From Alphaproteobacteria bacterium (GTDB lineage: Bacteria > Pseudomonadota > Alphaproteobacteria > SHVP01), in contig SHVP01000064.1 in assembly GCA_009694165.1 (NCBI GenBank), positions 1 through 13,788 of the forward strand: 13,788 bases of DNA. Reading direction: 5' to 3'. This document shows positions 7,450-13,788 of the stretch, in pieces. Position 1 is the first letter of the stretch; each line of letters starts with the position of its first letter. A program made the translations under genes and the position numbers. The notes under the pieces are model-generated. The model worked only from the letters and a program-made list of their open reading frames with translations, made no database searches and was not told the origin of the DNA.

Positions 7450-8946
7450 ATGACGACCACGTGGGACGTAATCGTGTGCGGTGCAGGCACAGCCGGCATG
7501 CCTTGTGCCATCTTTGCGGCGCGTCGCGGTGCGCGGGTGTTGGTGATCGAGGCATCAGAGCGCCTCGGTGGAACCCTCTACGTTTCCGGCGGCCAGATGG
7601 CCGCGGCAGGCACGCGCGTGCAGAAGGAGCGCGGCATCGACGACCATCCTGACAAGCATTATGCCGAGGTGATGCGCATCTCGAAGAACGGCGCGCATGC
7701 CAAACTGGCACGCACCGCTGTCGATGGCGCGGCCGATTCGCTGCATTGGTTGCTCGACAACGGCTTCCAACTGACTCCCGGACACCCCGCCATCAGTTTT
7801 GGCCATGAACCCTATTCGCTGCCGCGCACCTATTGGGGCGTCGAGAACGGCATCTCGATCCTGAAAGCGATTCAGCCGCAATTCGAGGCCGAGATCGCCA
7901 AGGGACGGGTGACGTTGATGCTTAACACCGAGGTCGTCGGGTTGTTGCAGGCCAAGGCCGGCGGCGCGGTGACGGGCGTGGTCGTACGCACCAAGGAAGG
8001 GCGGCGCGAAGAGATCGGCGGTCAAAACGTCGTGCTGATGACCGGCGGCTATGCCAGGAACAAGCAAGTCTTCCCGCTGTTCTCGGGCGGCTATCCGCTG
8101 TTCGGCGGCCTCGCCAATGAGCATTCGCAGGGCACCGGCCTGACGCTCGGACTGATGGCGGGCAGCGAATTGTGGGGAACCGACAGCTATATGCCGACGT
8201 TCGCCGGCATCAATGACCCGCGCGACCCGTCGCGCCAGATCATCGCCACCCTGACGACGCCGCAATTGCGTCAGCCGTGGGAGATCTTCGTCGGTCCCGA
8301 CGGCAAGCGCTTCGTGCGCGAAGACGATCCGAGCGTCGATGACCGCGAGCATGCGCTACGGTTGCTCCCCAACCTGACGTTCTGGGCGATCTACGATCAG
8401 GCAATCGCCAAGGAAGCGCCGCCGTTCTTCGTCAATTTGAACGTCCAGGCGCTAGACGATTCAGGCAGCGGCCAGGTCCAGGGCGCCAGCAGCCAGGACA
8501 TCGTCGAGGCGTCGTTTAACCGCATCGACGGATGGCACAAGGCGGACTCGATCGAGGGGGTCGCGCGCATGGCCGGCATCAACCCGGGCGGGCTCGCCGC
8601 CACCGTCGCGCAATTCAACCAGGCCGTCGCCGCCGCCGCCGACCCCTTGGGCCGCAAGCACATGCCAAAGCCGATCAAACAGGGACCGTTCTACGCCGTG
8701 CGTCATCACGGCGTCGCCGTCGTGAGCTTTGCCGGCTTGGCGGTGAGCGATCGCCTGCAGGTTTTGCGGCGCGATGGCGTGCCGCTTCCGGGCCTCTATG
8801 CGGCGGGCGAAATTCTCGGCAAGAGCCTGTTGTCGGGCAAATCGTTCGTCGGCGGCATGAGCGTCTTACCATCGATCACCTTCGCGCGGCTGCTCGGGGC
8901 GCAGTACCTGCAATGGCAGGGCGCCCGGTTGGCCGCGGCGGAATAA
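7450..8946 (+). CDS. FAD-dependent oxidoreductase of the fumarate reductase / 3-ketosteroid dehydrogenase flavoprotein family
   Basis: The 498-residue protein has an N-terminal FAD-binding fold. GAGTAG at 11-16 with the ribose-binding Glu34 (VLVIEASERLGG) form the dinucleotide motif, followed by SGGQMAAAG. The middle has DGKRFVREDDPS (family: G.RF.nE), and the C-terminal FAD segment is PGLYAAGE followed by SFVGGMSVLPSITFARLLGA. This order fits FAD_binding_2 proteins such as fumarate reductases, tricarballylate dehydrogenase and ketosteroid dehydrogenases, which move hydride between FAD and a C-C bond. No signal peptide or haem motif is seen, so it is cytosolic and needs an external electron partner. 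Start ATG 7450 follows GGGAGGA at a good distance. The downstream bicupin gene begins 57 bases later on the same strand, probably one operon. The substrate is not predictable. Confidence 0.88.
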   Translation: MTTTWDVIVCGAGTAGMPCAIFAARRGARVLVIEASERLGGTLYVSGGQMAAAGTRVQKERGIDDHPDKHYAEVMRISKNGAHAKLARTAVDGAADSLHWLLDNGFQLTPGHPAISFGHEPYSLPRTYWGVENGISILKAIQPQFEAEIAKGRVTLMLNTEVVGLLQAKAGGAVTGVVVRTKEGRREEIGGQNVVLMTGGYARNKQVFPLFSGGYPLFGGLANEHSQGTGLTLGLMAGSELWGTDSYMPTFAGINDPRDPSRQIIATLTTPQLRQPWEIFVGPDGKRFVREDDPSVDDREHALRLLPNLTFWAIYDQAIAKEAPPFFVNLNVQALDDSGSGQVQGASSQDIVEASFNRIDGWHKADSIEGVARMAGINPGGLAATVAQFNQAVAAAADPLGRKHMPKPIKQGPFYAVRHHGVAVVSFAGLAVSDRLQVLRRDGVPLPGLYAAGEILGKSLLSGKSFVGGMSVLPSITFARLLGAQYLQWQGARLAAAE

Positions 8947-9003
8947 CGGACTGGCGGAAGGCAGGGTGGCCGCGGCCGCGCCCTTTGTTGAGCGGAAAAC
9001 CTG

Positions 9004-9837
9004 ATGGGCCGGCCGCACATCGATTTCGTGCAAGCGCAATTCCTGCCGTGGCGACACGGGTTGCCGGGCGGCCATCGCGGCGATCTTTCGGTCAAGGTCC
9101 TCAGCGTCGACGATCGCAACGGTGAGTGCTCGCTGATCGTTCGCTACCCCGCCGGCTGGACGCGCGCCAAACCCCAGTACTGCGAAGCCGACGAAGAGTT
9201 CCTGGTGCTGGCCGGAGCAATCGAGATCGACGGCGTGGTCTACGGCGAACGCAGCTATGCTTGCCTGCCGGCCGGCCTGGTGCGCAACCGGGTTGCCACG
9301 CCCGCCGGTGCGGTGCTCCTCACGTTCTACAACTACGGTCCGGCTCGCTTTTGGGACGGCGTCCCCAAGGCCGGCCTCTACGACGAGCGCAAACTCCTGC
9401 GCCATATCGACACCCGCACCAAGGAATGGGTGGATGACTCGGGGCTCAACGGCCGCTTTCTGTGGCTGCGCCGCGATCCCGGCACTGGCGATATGAGCTA
9501 CCTGCATACGGCGCGGCCGGCGGCGGGAACCGGCGGAACGGCCGAAACCCATCCGCATGCGCAGGAATTGTTCATGCTGACGGGGGAGCTGCACGGCGCG
9601 CGGGGAATCTACCGGCCTGGCTCCTATTTCTGGCGGCCCGCCGGGATCAACCATGGGCCCTTCGGCTCGGTCACTGGAATCGTCCTGCTCCACCGCTCGA
9701 TCGGCGGACCGCTGCACTACGACCCGTGCGATCCGCAGGAACCGTGGCGCTGGAATCCGCCGCACCGGCCGATCGTGCCAGCCGACCTCGAAGCGATCGC
9801 CGGGCGCCAGGGCGAGGGGACGTCGCTGTTCGACTAA
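9004..9837 (+). CDS. Bicupin domain protein, partner of the FAD oxidoreductase
   Basis: The protein has 277 residues and two cupin domains. The first (about residues 40-115, EEFLVLAGAIEIDG) lacks the metal histidines. The second (about 175-240) carries HPHAQELFMLTG, a cupin motif 1 with two His and a Glu, and then YFWRPAGINHGP, a motif 2 with PxGxxHG, so it probably binds one metal ion. It ends in the GTSLFD tail typical of neither named cupin enzyme I know. Start ATG 9004 has only a weak purine-rich ribosome binding site (GAGCGGAAAA). It lies 57 bases behind the FAD oxidoreductase and before the hairpin at 9880, which probably ends this operon. A dioxygenase, hydrolase-like or regulatory role is possible. 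It resembles the bicupin at 479-1336 in architecture, but the metal site is in the other half. Confidence 0.8.
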   Translation: MGRPHIDFVQAQFLPWRHGLPGGHRGDLSVKVLSVDDRNGECSLIVRYPAGWTRAKPQYCEADEEFLVLAGAIEIDGVVYGERSYACLPAGLVRNRVATPAGAVLLTFYNYGPARFWDGVPKAGLYDERKLLRHIDTRTKEWVDDSGLNGRFLWLRRDPGTGDMSYLHTARPAAGTGGTAETHPHAQELFMLTGELHGARGIYRPGSYFWRPAGINHGPFGSVTGIVLLHRSIGGPLHYDPCDPQEPWRWNPPHRPIVPADLEAIAGRQGEGTSLFD

Positions 9838-9879
9838 TAGCGGCGGCGCGACGCTGCGCGAATTGGACGATCAGCGATC

Positions 9880-9912
9880 GATCGGGCGGCGCTGCTCTGG
9901 CGCCGCCCGATC
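9880..9912. terminator. 13-bp perfect hairpin between convergent genes, probable bidirectional terminator
   Basis: GATCGGGCGGCGC (9880-9892) pairs perfectly with GCGCCGCCCGATC (9900-9912) around a 7-base loop. It lies between the bicupin stop at 9837 and the stop of the convergent binding protein at 9919. No T-tract follows on either strand, so it is a strong hairpin of the non-canonical kind common in GC-rich genomes. Confidence 0.7.
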
Positions 9913-9918
9913 CGACGG

Positions 9919-11427
9919 CTAACTCCCCAGTTCGATTTGACCCCAATTGATGCGCCAGTTTTCGTTCTTGTAGTTCTTCACCTTGGGCGAAGTCGCATCG
10001 AGTTCGTACTGCTCGTAGAGCCAGAGCGAAGGTGCCATGTCGTGGTAGAACTGCGCCAGCTTCCGCAGATTCGCCGCGCGCTTGGCCACGTCGAAGTCGG
10101 TGTTGATCGCCGTGATCGTGTCTTCGATCTCGGGGAAGCAGGTCCATTTCTGGGCGAACTTGCATGAGTGGAAGGCGTTGATCGAGCGCATCACGTCGTT
10201 CGACGGGTTGGCGCCGTAATTGAATACGTGCATCTCGCCCTCGGGCTGCTTCTGGCCATTGACGCGGGCGACGAGGTCCGGGAGGCTGATGGTCCGCAAC
10301 TCGAGGGTGACGCCCACCTTCTGCAGGTTCTGGGCCGCGTGCTGGTAGACGTTGACGAGGTCCGGGTTGTTGGTGACGATTTCGGCGACCGCCTTCAATC
10401 CGTCCTTGAAGCCGGCTTCCGCCAGCAGGGCCTTGGCCTTTTCCGGATCGTAGGCATAGGGCTTGATGTCGGTTTGATGGCCGTAGACCGTCCGCGGCGC
10501 CGGCTGGCCCGCGGCAACCGTGTGGCCACCCAGCAGTGTCTGGGCGTAACTCTTGTCGATAGAGAAGTTCATTGCCTGGCGCACGCGTTTGTCGAGCGTG
10601 TAGCCGCCCTTTGACTGATTGAACGTGAGCACGCTGACGCTCGGCGCCGCTCCGGCATTGATCCGTCCGCGGGCGTTCTCGATCGCGCCTTTTGAATCGG
10701 CACCGACGCCGAGTGCGATGTCGACGCCGCCGCTGGCGAACGCCTGCACTCTCGTCGCTCCTTCCGGCATGAAATACATCTGAATGCCGGCCACTTTCGG
10801 GGCGCCACGCGGTCCGTCGTTGAAGCGCGTCATCTCGACCTTGGTATTGTCCCACAACGTGACGCGGAAGGGCCCACTGCCCGAGGGCGCATTGGCAAAG
10901 CCCTGGCGTCCGAGGTCGCCCCACGCCTTCGGATCGACGATCTTCAGTGCCGAGATCTCGGCGGGCAGAATCGGACTCGGCCCGGTCGTCTTGATCTCGA
11001 CCGTCAGGTCATCGACCTTGGTCGCGCTGGCGAGGTGCCGCAGGCTGCCATAGACGGCGGCCGCTTCGGCCTTGCCGGCATCGGAAATGATGTAGCGCAC
11101 AGAACTGACGATCGCATCGGCGGTGAAGGCTTGTCCGGAATGGAACTTGAGTCCGGGCTTCAGCTTGAACAGCCAAGTGTCGGGGCCCTTGTTCTCCCAC
11201 GAGGCGGTGAGCCGGCCGTTTGGCCTGCCGTCACCCTCGACGGTCGTCAGGGCGTCGTGGAGCGCCTCCCATGTGTAAACGTGCTGGTAGCTGAGGCCGG
11301 TATGGGGGTCGCCGCGATTGGGCGGGGCATCCAGATTGGAAACGCGCAGCGTCTGACCGTTGGCCGCGCCGATGGCGCTGACGGCAAGGGCCGCCGCCGC
11401 CGCGGCACCCAGCAAAATCCGTTTCAT
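9919..11427 (-). CDS. ABC transporter substrate-binding protein, family 5 (DppA/OppA-like)
   Basis: The product has 502 residues. The start at 11427 gives MKRILLGAAAAAALAVSAIGAANGQT, a clear Sec signal peptide cut near residue 24. AAGGGAAGGA lies about 8 bases before it, whereas the longer frame up to 11493 adds Arg-rich residues. The mature protein follows the periplasmic dipeptide/oligopeptide-binding fold: TWLFKLKPGLKFHSGQAFTADAIVSSVRY (family: W.F.LR.GVKFHDG..FTA.DV..S..R), then SGPFRV, VRQAMNFSIDK (family: VR.A...AID), YDPEKAKALLAEAG, and a C-terminal half with PSLWLYEQY. Ligands of this family include peptides, opines, nickel and organic solutes. No permease or ATPase genes are in the window. 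A small hairpin CGGGAA-TCC-TTCCCG (11445-11459) lies 18 bases upstream, and a TATGAT-like -10 (complement of 11482-11487) is about 55 bases upstream. Confidence 0.92.
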   Translation of the reverse strand: MKRILLGAAAAAALAVSAIGAANGQTLRVSNLDAPPNRGDPHTGLSYQHVYTWEALHDALTTVEGDGRPNGRLTASWENKGPDTWLFKLKPGLKFHSGQAFTADAIVSSVRYIISDAGKAEAAAVYGSLRHLASATKVDDLTVEIKTTGPSPILPAEISALKIVDPKAWGDLGRQGFANAPSGSGPFRVTLWDNTKVEMTRFNDGPRGAPKVAGIQMYFMPEGATRVQAFASGGVDIALGVGADSKGAIENARGRINAGAAPSVSVLTFNQSKGGYTLDKRVRQAMNFSIDKSYAQTLLGGHTVAAGQPAPRTVYGHQTDIKPYAYDPEKAKALLAEAGFKDGLKAVAEIVTNNPDLVNVYQHAAQNLQKVGVTLELRTISLPDLVARVNGQKQPEGEMHVFNYGANPSNDVMRSINAFHSCKFAQKWTCFPEIEDTITAINTDFDVAKRAANLRKLAQFYHDMAPSLWLYEQYELDATSPKVKNYKNENWRINWGQIELGS

Positions 11428-11582
11428 GGTCTTGTCCTTCCCTTCGGGAATCCTTCCCGGGCGCGTACGCTCGAGTCTCCCATCATAGCCCAAGGAAGGG
11501 GGCTCGCTGGACGGCTTATTGATTGCCGGGGCAGGGCTTGGGCCCGGTTTCCGCCGTCCGGCCAGCCTGTTAGGTTGCCGTC

Positions 11583-11846
11583 ATGGCTGGGACCCCGCCG
11601 CTTCCCTTCGATCTCGTTGCCGAGTTGCTGGCGACCACCGAGTCGATCGTGGTGGTCCTCGACCCGGCCGGCCGGGCGGTGGTGTTCAACCGGGCCGCCG
11701 AAAAAGTTAGCGGCCGCCGGGCCGAGGAAATCGTCGGCCGGGCGCTGTGGGAGACGGTCACCGCGCCCGAGCACGCCATCCGCGCCCGCGAGCGCTTCCG
11801 CGCGTTGGGCAGCGGCACGGCCGACGGCTTGGCGATGGTCGATTGA
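11583..11846 (+). CDS. N-terminal PAS fragment of the sensor kinase, ended by an in-frame TGA
   Basis: The 87 residues form the first part of a PAS domain: LLATTESIVVVLDPAGRAVVFNRAAEKVSGRRAEEIVGRALWE is a canonical PAS opening. The frame ends at TGA 11844-11846 but continues without shift into VDRGGGTRHIIWSLSAV and GIDVTE, the second half of the same PAS/PAC domain. In PAS/PAC proteins the pattern W...(D)G..R.I.WS places a conserved Trp exactly at this stop codon, so a TGG to TGA change is the simplest explanation. ATG 11583 is preceded by a weak AGGTTG. If the stop is not read through, this piece alone would be a useless half domain, and the kinase must start downstream. Confidence 0.7.
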   Translation: MAGTPPLPFDLVAELLATTESIVVVLDPAGRAVVFNRAAEKVSGRRAEEIVGRALWETVTAPEHAIRARERFRALGSGTADGLAMVD

Positions 11847-11885
11847 GTCGATCGCGGTGGCGGAACCCGCCACATCATTTGGTCG

Positions 11886-13487
11886 TTGAGTGCGGTCAAT
11901 GCGCCGGACGGGGCGTATGTCGTCGCCACCGGCATCGACGTCACCGAACGCGAAGAAGTGGCGAGCCGGATGCGCGACAACGAGGCCTATCTCCGCACGA
12001 TCGTCGCCGCGGCGATCGAGGCTATCGTCACGATCGATGAGCGCGGGATCATCGAGACGTTCAGTCTCGCCGCGGTCCGATTGCTGGGCTATGAGGCGAA
12101 CGAAGCGATCGGCCACAACGTCCGCATGCTCATGCCCTCGCCCGACCGCGAAGCCCACGACGGCTACATCGCCCGTTACCTCGAGACGGGCAAGCGCCGC
12201 ATCATCGGCATCGGCCGCGAGGTGACCGCGCGGCGCAAAGACGGTGCCCTGGTGCCGGTCAATCTTTCGATCAATGAGATGGTGGTGGCGGGAAGCCGAA
12301 AGTTCCTTGCCACCCTCGTCGATCTTACCCGTCGCAAGAAGATGGAACAGCACCTGGCGCAGGCGCAGAAGATGGAAGCGATCGGTCAGCTCACCGGCGG
12401 CGTCGCCCACGATTTCAACAATCTGCTGACAGGCGTGCTCGGCAATCTCGAAATGCTCGAAGAGATGGTGCCCGCAGGGGAGGCGCACAAACTGATCGAA
12501 GAGGCGAGAGAAGCGGGCGACCTCGGGGCGCACTTGACCGGGCAACTGCTGTCTTTTTCCCGTCGCGGGCCGTTAACCCCGAAGACCGTCAGCCTCAACG
12601 ACGGGGTGCTCAACATGACCGACCTGCTTCGCCCCACCTTGGGCGAACGGATTCTGCTCCGTACCGTGCTGGCGTCGGCGCTGCCCTCCATTCGCGCCGA
12701 TCCGGGGCAACTCGAAACGGCGATCATCAACCTGGCTGTGAATGCCCGCGATGCGATGCCGCACGGCGGGCCGCTGACGATCGAGACCAGCGGGCGCGAG
12801 TTGTCGGCCGCCGAGTCGCTTGAACTCGGCATCGCCGAAGACGGTTGGGTGGTGTTGTCGATCGGCGACCGCGGCGAAGGGATGTTTGACGCCGTCCTGC
12901 GCCGGTCCTTCGAGCCGTTCTTCACGACCAAAAAGGGTCGCACCGGCACTGGCCTCGGCCTCAGCATGGTCTATGGTTTTGTCACCCAATCAGGCGGTCA
13001 TGTTCGCGTCGCCAGTCAGCTCGGTGCTGGCACCACGATGACACTTTATTTTCTGGCCGTTCCCGGCCCGCCCGAGTGGGAGCGCGAGCGGCGATCCGTT
13101 GCCTTGCCCGCCGGTGCCGGGCAGACGATCCTCCTGGTCCAGGACGAAGATCGCGTGCGGCGGGTTGCCGGCCGGCTCTTGACCGGCCTCGGTTACGCGG
13201 TCACCGAGGCGGCGGATGGCGAAAAAGCGCTGCGCCTTTTGCGCACCGACCAGGCCTTCGATCTGCTGTTTACCGACGTGGTCATGCCGCGGGGATTGGA
13301 CGGCGCCACTTTGGCCTGGCGCGCCCGCGAGCTTCGACCGGGCCTCGCCATACTGTTCGCCACCGGTTATGCCGGTCCCGATCCGGAGGCCACGCTTGCC
13401 TTGCGGACGACCGACCGCGTACTGGCCAAGCCCTACACCCAGGAGGTACTGGCCCGCGCCGTTGCCGCTGCGCTCGCTAGGGCTTAG
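11886..13487 (+). CDS. PAS-domain hybrid sensor histidine kinase with C-terminal receiver (FixL-like PAS)
   Basis: Same frame as the PAS fragment at 11583. A TTG start at 11886 gives 533 residues, but ATG 11970 or stop readthrough are alternatives, since TTG lacks a good ribosome binding site. Domain order from 11886: end of PAS1; a second PAS (about residues 30-145) very like FixL, with MLMPSPDREAHDGY and RIIGIGR; HisKA with the H-box GGVAHDFNNLL (phospho-accepting His175); ATPase with N-box NLAVNARDAM, a G1 box GDRGEGM and G2 box GTGLGLSMVYG; receiver domain (about 412-530) with phospho-Asp464 in FTDVVMP, ATGY and the conserved Lys in LAKPY. In the second PAS, the His91 to Arg111 spacing equals that of the haem ligand His200 and Arg220 in Bradyrhizobium FixL. 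No transmembrane segment is seen, so the kinase is cytosolic. Its stop lies inside the convergent response-regulator gene. Confidence 0.85.
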   Translation: MSAVNAPDGAYVVATGIDVTEREEVASRMRDNEAYLRTIVAAAIEAIVTIDERGIIETFSLAAVRLLGYEANEAIGHNVRMLMPSPDREAHDGYIARYLETGKRRIIGIGREVTARRKDGALVPVNLSINEMVVAGSRKFLATLVDLTRRKKMEQHLAQAQKMEAIGQLTGGVAHDFNNLLTGVLGNLEMLEEMVPAGEAHKLIEEAREAGDLGAHLTGQLLSFSRRGPLTPKTVSLNDGVLNMTDLLRPTLGERILLRTVLASALPSIRADPGQLETAIINLAVNARDAMPHGGPLTIETSGRELSAAESLELGIAEDGWVVLSIGDRGEGMFDAVLRRSFEPFFTTKKGRTGTGLGLSMVYGFVTQSGGHVRVASQLGAGTTMTLYFLAVPGPPEWERERRSVALPAGAGQTILLVQDEDRVRRVAGRLLTGLGYAVTEAADGEKALRLLRTDQAFDLLFTDVVMPRGLDGATLAWRARELRPGLAILFATGYAGPDPEATLALRTTDRVLAKPYTQEVLARAVAAALARA

Positions 13488-13788
13488 AGGTGTCGGACCG
13501 GCACGGCAAAAACATGCCGACGCCGCGGACGGTCTTGATCAGCTGGGGCGCCTCGGCGTCGCTCTCGATCTTGCGGCGCAGGCACGATACCAGGGCGTCG
13601 ACCCCGCGATCGAGCGGGCTCCAGTCGACGCCTTTGAGGGCGTCGAGCAGTTGGTCGCAGCTGAGAACGCGAGTGGCGTTACGCGCCAACGTCAGCAGTA
13701 GGTCGAATTCCATGGTGGTCTGAGGAATCGTTTGTCCGGCGCGATGGCAGAGCTCGCGTCGCCCAACGTCAATAACCCAATCGTCGTA
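13477..13788 (-). CDS. OmpR/PhoB-type response regulator, DNA-binding domain (5' end outside window)
   Basis: The minus-strand frame enters from the right edge and ends with TAG at 13479-13477. The 103 visible residues are a winged-helix effector domain: DDWVIDVGRREL (linker and first strand), then TTMEFDLLLTLARNATRVLSCDQLLDAL (helices 1-2), DRGVDALVSCLRRKIE (recognition helix) and LIKTVRGVGMFL (wing). The family normally has SRDQLL, VSRLRRK and GVGY; here Cys, Cys and Met stand in the Arg/Arg/Tyr positions. An internal ATG at 13713 is not the start, because homology runs unbroken past it. The receiver domain must lie beyond the window. The gene overlaps the end of the convergent sensor kinase by 11 bases, so the two cannot share a transcript but may be functional partners. 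Confidence 0.88.
   Translation of the reverse strand, partial: YDDWVIDVGRRELCHRAGQTIPQTTMEFDLLLTLARNATRVLSCDQLLDALKGVDWSPLDRGVDALVSCLRRKIESDAEAPQLIKTVRGVGMFLPCRSDTSKP

Noticed and set aside
9837..9919. Attachment site or small RNA in the gap between the bicupin and binding protein
   Set aside because: The gap is only 81 bases and is dominated by a 13-bp perfect hairpin between two stop codons, which is adequately explained as a terminator.
9671..10924. 417-codon minus-strand frame within the solute-binding protein and bicupin region
   Set aside because: It overlaps the binding-protein gene in another frame of the same strand, crosses the terminator hairpin and has low-complexity Arg/Gly-rich sequence.
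11583..13487. UGA read as tryptophan or selenocysteine throughout this organism
   Set aside because: TGA ends other genes normally (malate synthase at 3856), TGG is used freely for Trp, and no selenocysteine insertion element or Cys-type site is apparent. A point mutation is simpler.

Overview
The window is GC-rich double-stranded DNA that reads like an alphaproteobacterial chromosome, possibly Rhodospirillales or Rhizobiales. That placement is an inference from protein style: a FixL-like PAS kinase, a malate synthase A, a host-attachment protein, and a formate-hydrogenlyase-type small subunit carrying the ASPRHADVL-type sequence. No rRNA gene, CRISPR array or intact mobile element is present.

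Left edge (1-478): the last 19 codons of an unrecognised gene, then a decayed minus-strand tyrosine integrase, then a 49-base 3' fragment of a tRNA-Lys(TTT) gene. Together these look like the fossil end of an island that integrated at the 3' end of tRNA-Lys. The island lay to the left and the old chromosome lies to the right.

Ordinary block (479-3856): a minus-strand bicupin protein diverges from a plus-strand ASCH-domain protein across a 239-base gap that contains a perfect 14-bp palindrome. A complete malate synthase A (aceB) follows. No isocitrate lyase is in view.

Decay block (3919-6075): three broken genes in a row. These are a YkgJ-family cysteine-cluster protein with two frame changes and an in-frame stop, a GMC (choline-dehydrogenase-like) oxidoreductase cut after about 150 residues, and a minus-strand HycG/NuoB-like hydrogenase small subunit that has lost its N-terminus and is frameshifted by a 5-bp tandem duplication. 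Between the last two lies about 500 bases of visibly AT-richer DNA with no recognisable gene. It contains a promoter-like site with an operator-like dyad and a repeated 11-mer.

Metabolic block (6084-11427): a host-attachment-family protein converges on an exported protein of unknown function, with overlapping stop codons. Next come a fumarate-reductase-type FAD oxidoreductase and a bicupin, probably one operon. A 13-bp perfect hairpin separates them from a convergent family 5 (DppA-like) periplasmic binding protein. Oxidoreductase, cupin and uptake protein could belong to one small-molecule catabolic route, but the substrate cannot be read from the sequence.

Signalling block (11583-13788): a hybrid sensor kinase (PAS, FixL-like PAS with the haem histidine and arginine, HisKA, ATPase, receiver). 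A TGA stands exactly where the first PAS domain should have its conserved Trp. It converges, with an 11-base overlap, on an OmpR-type response regulator that runs off the right end.
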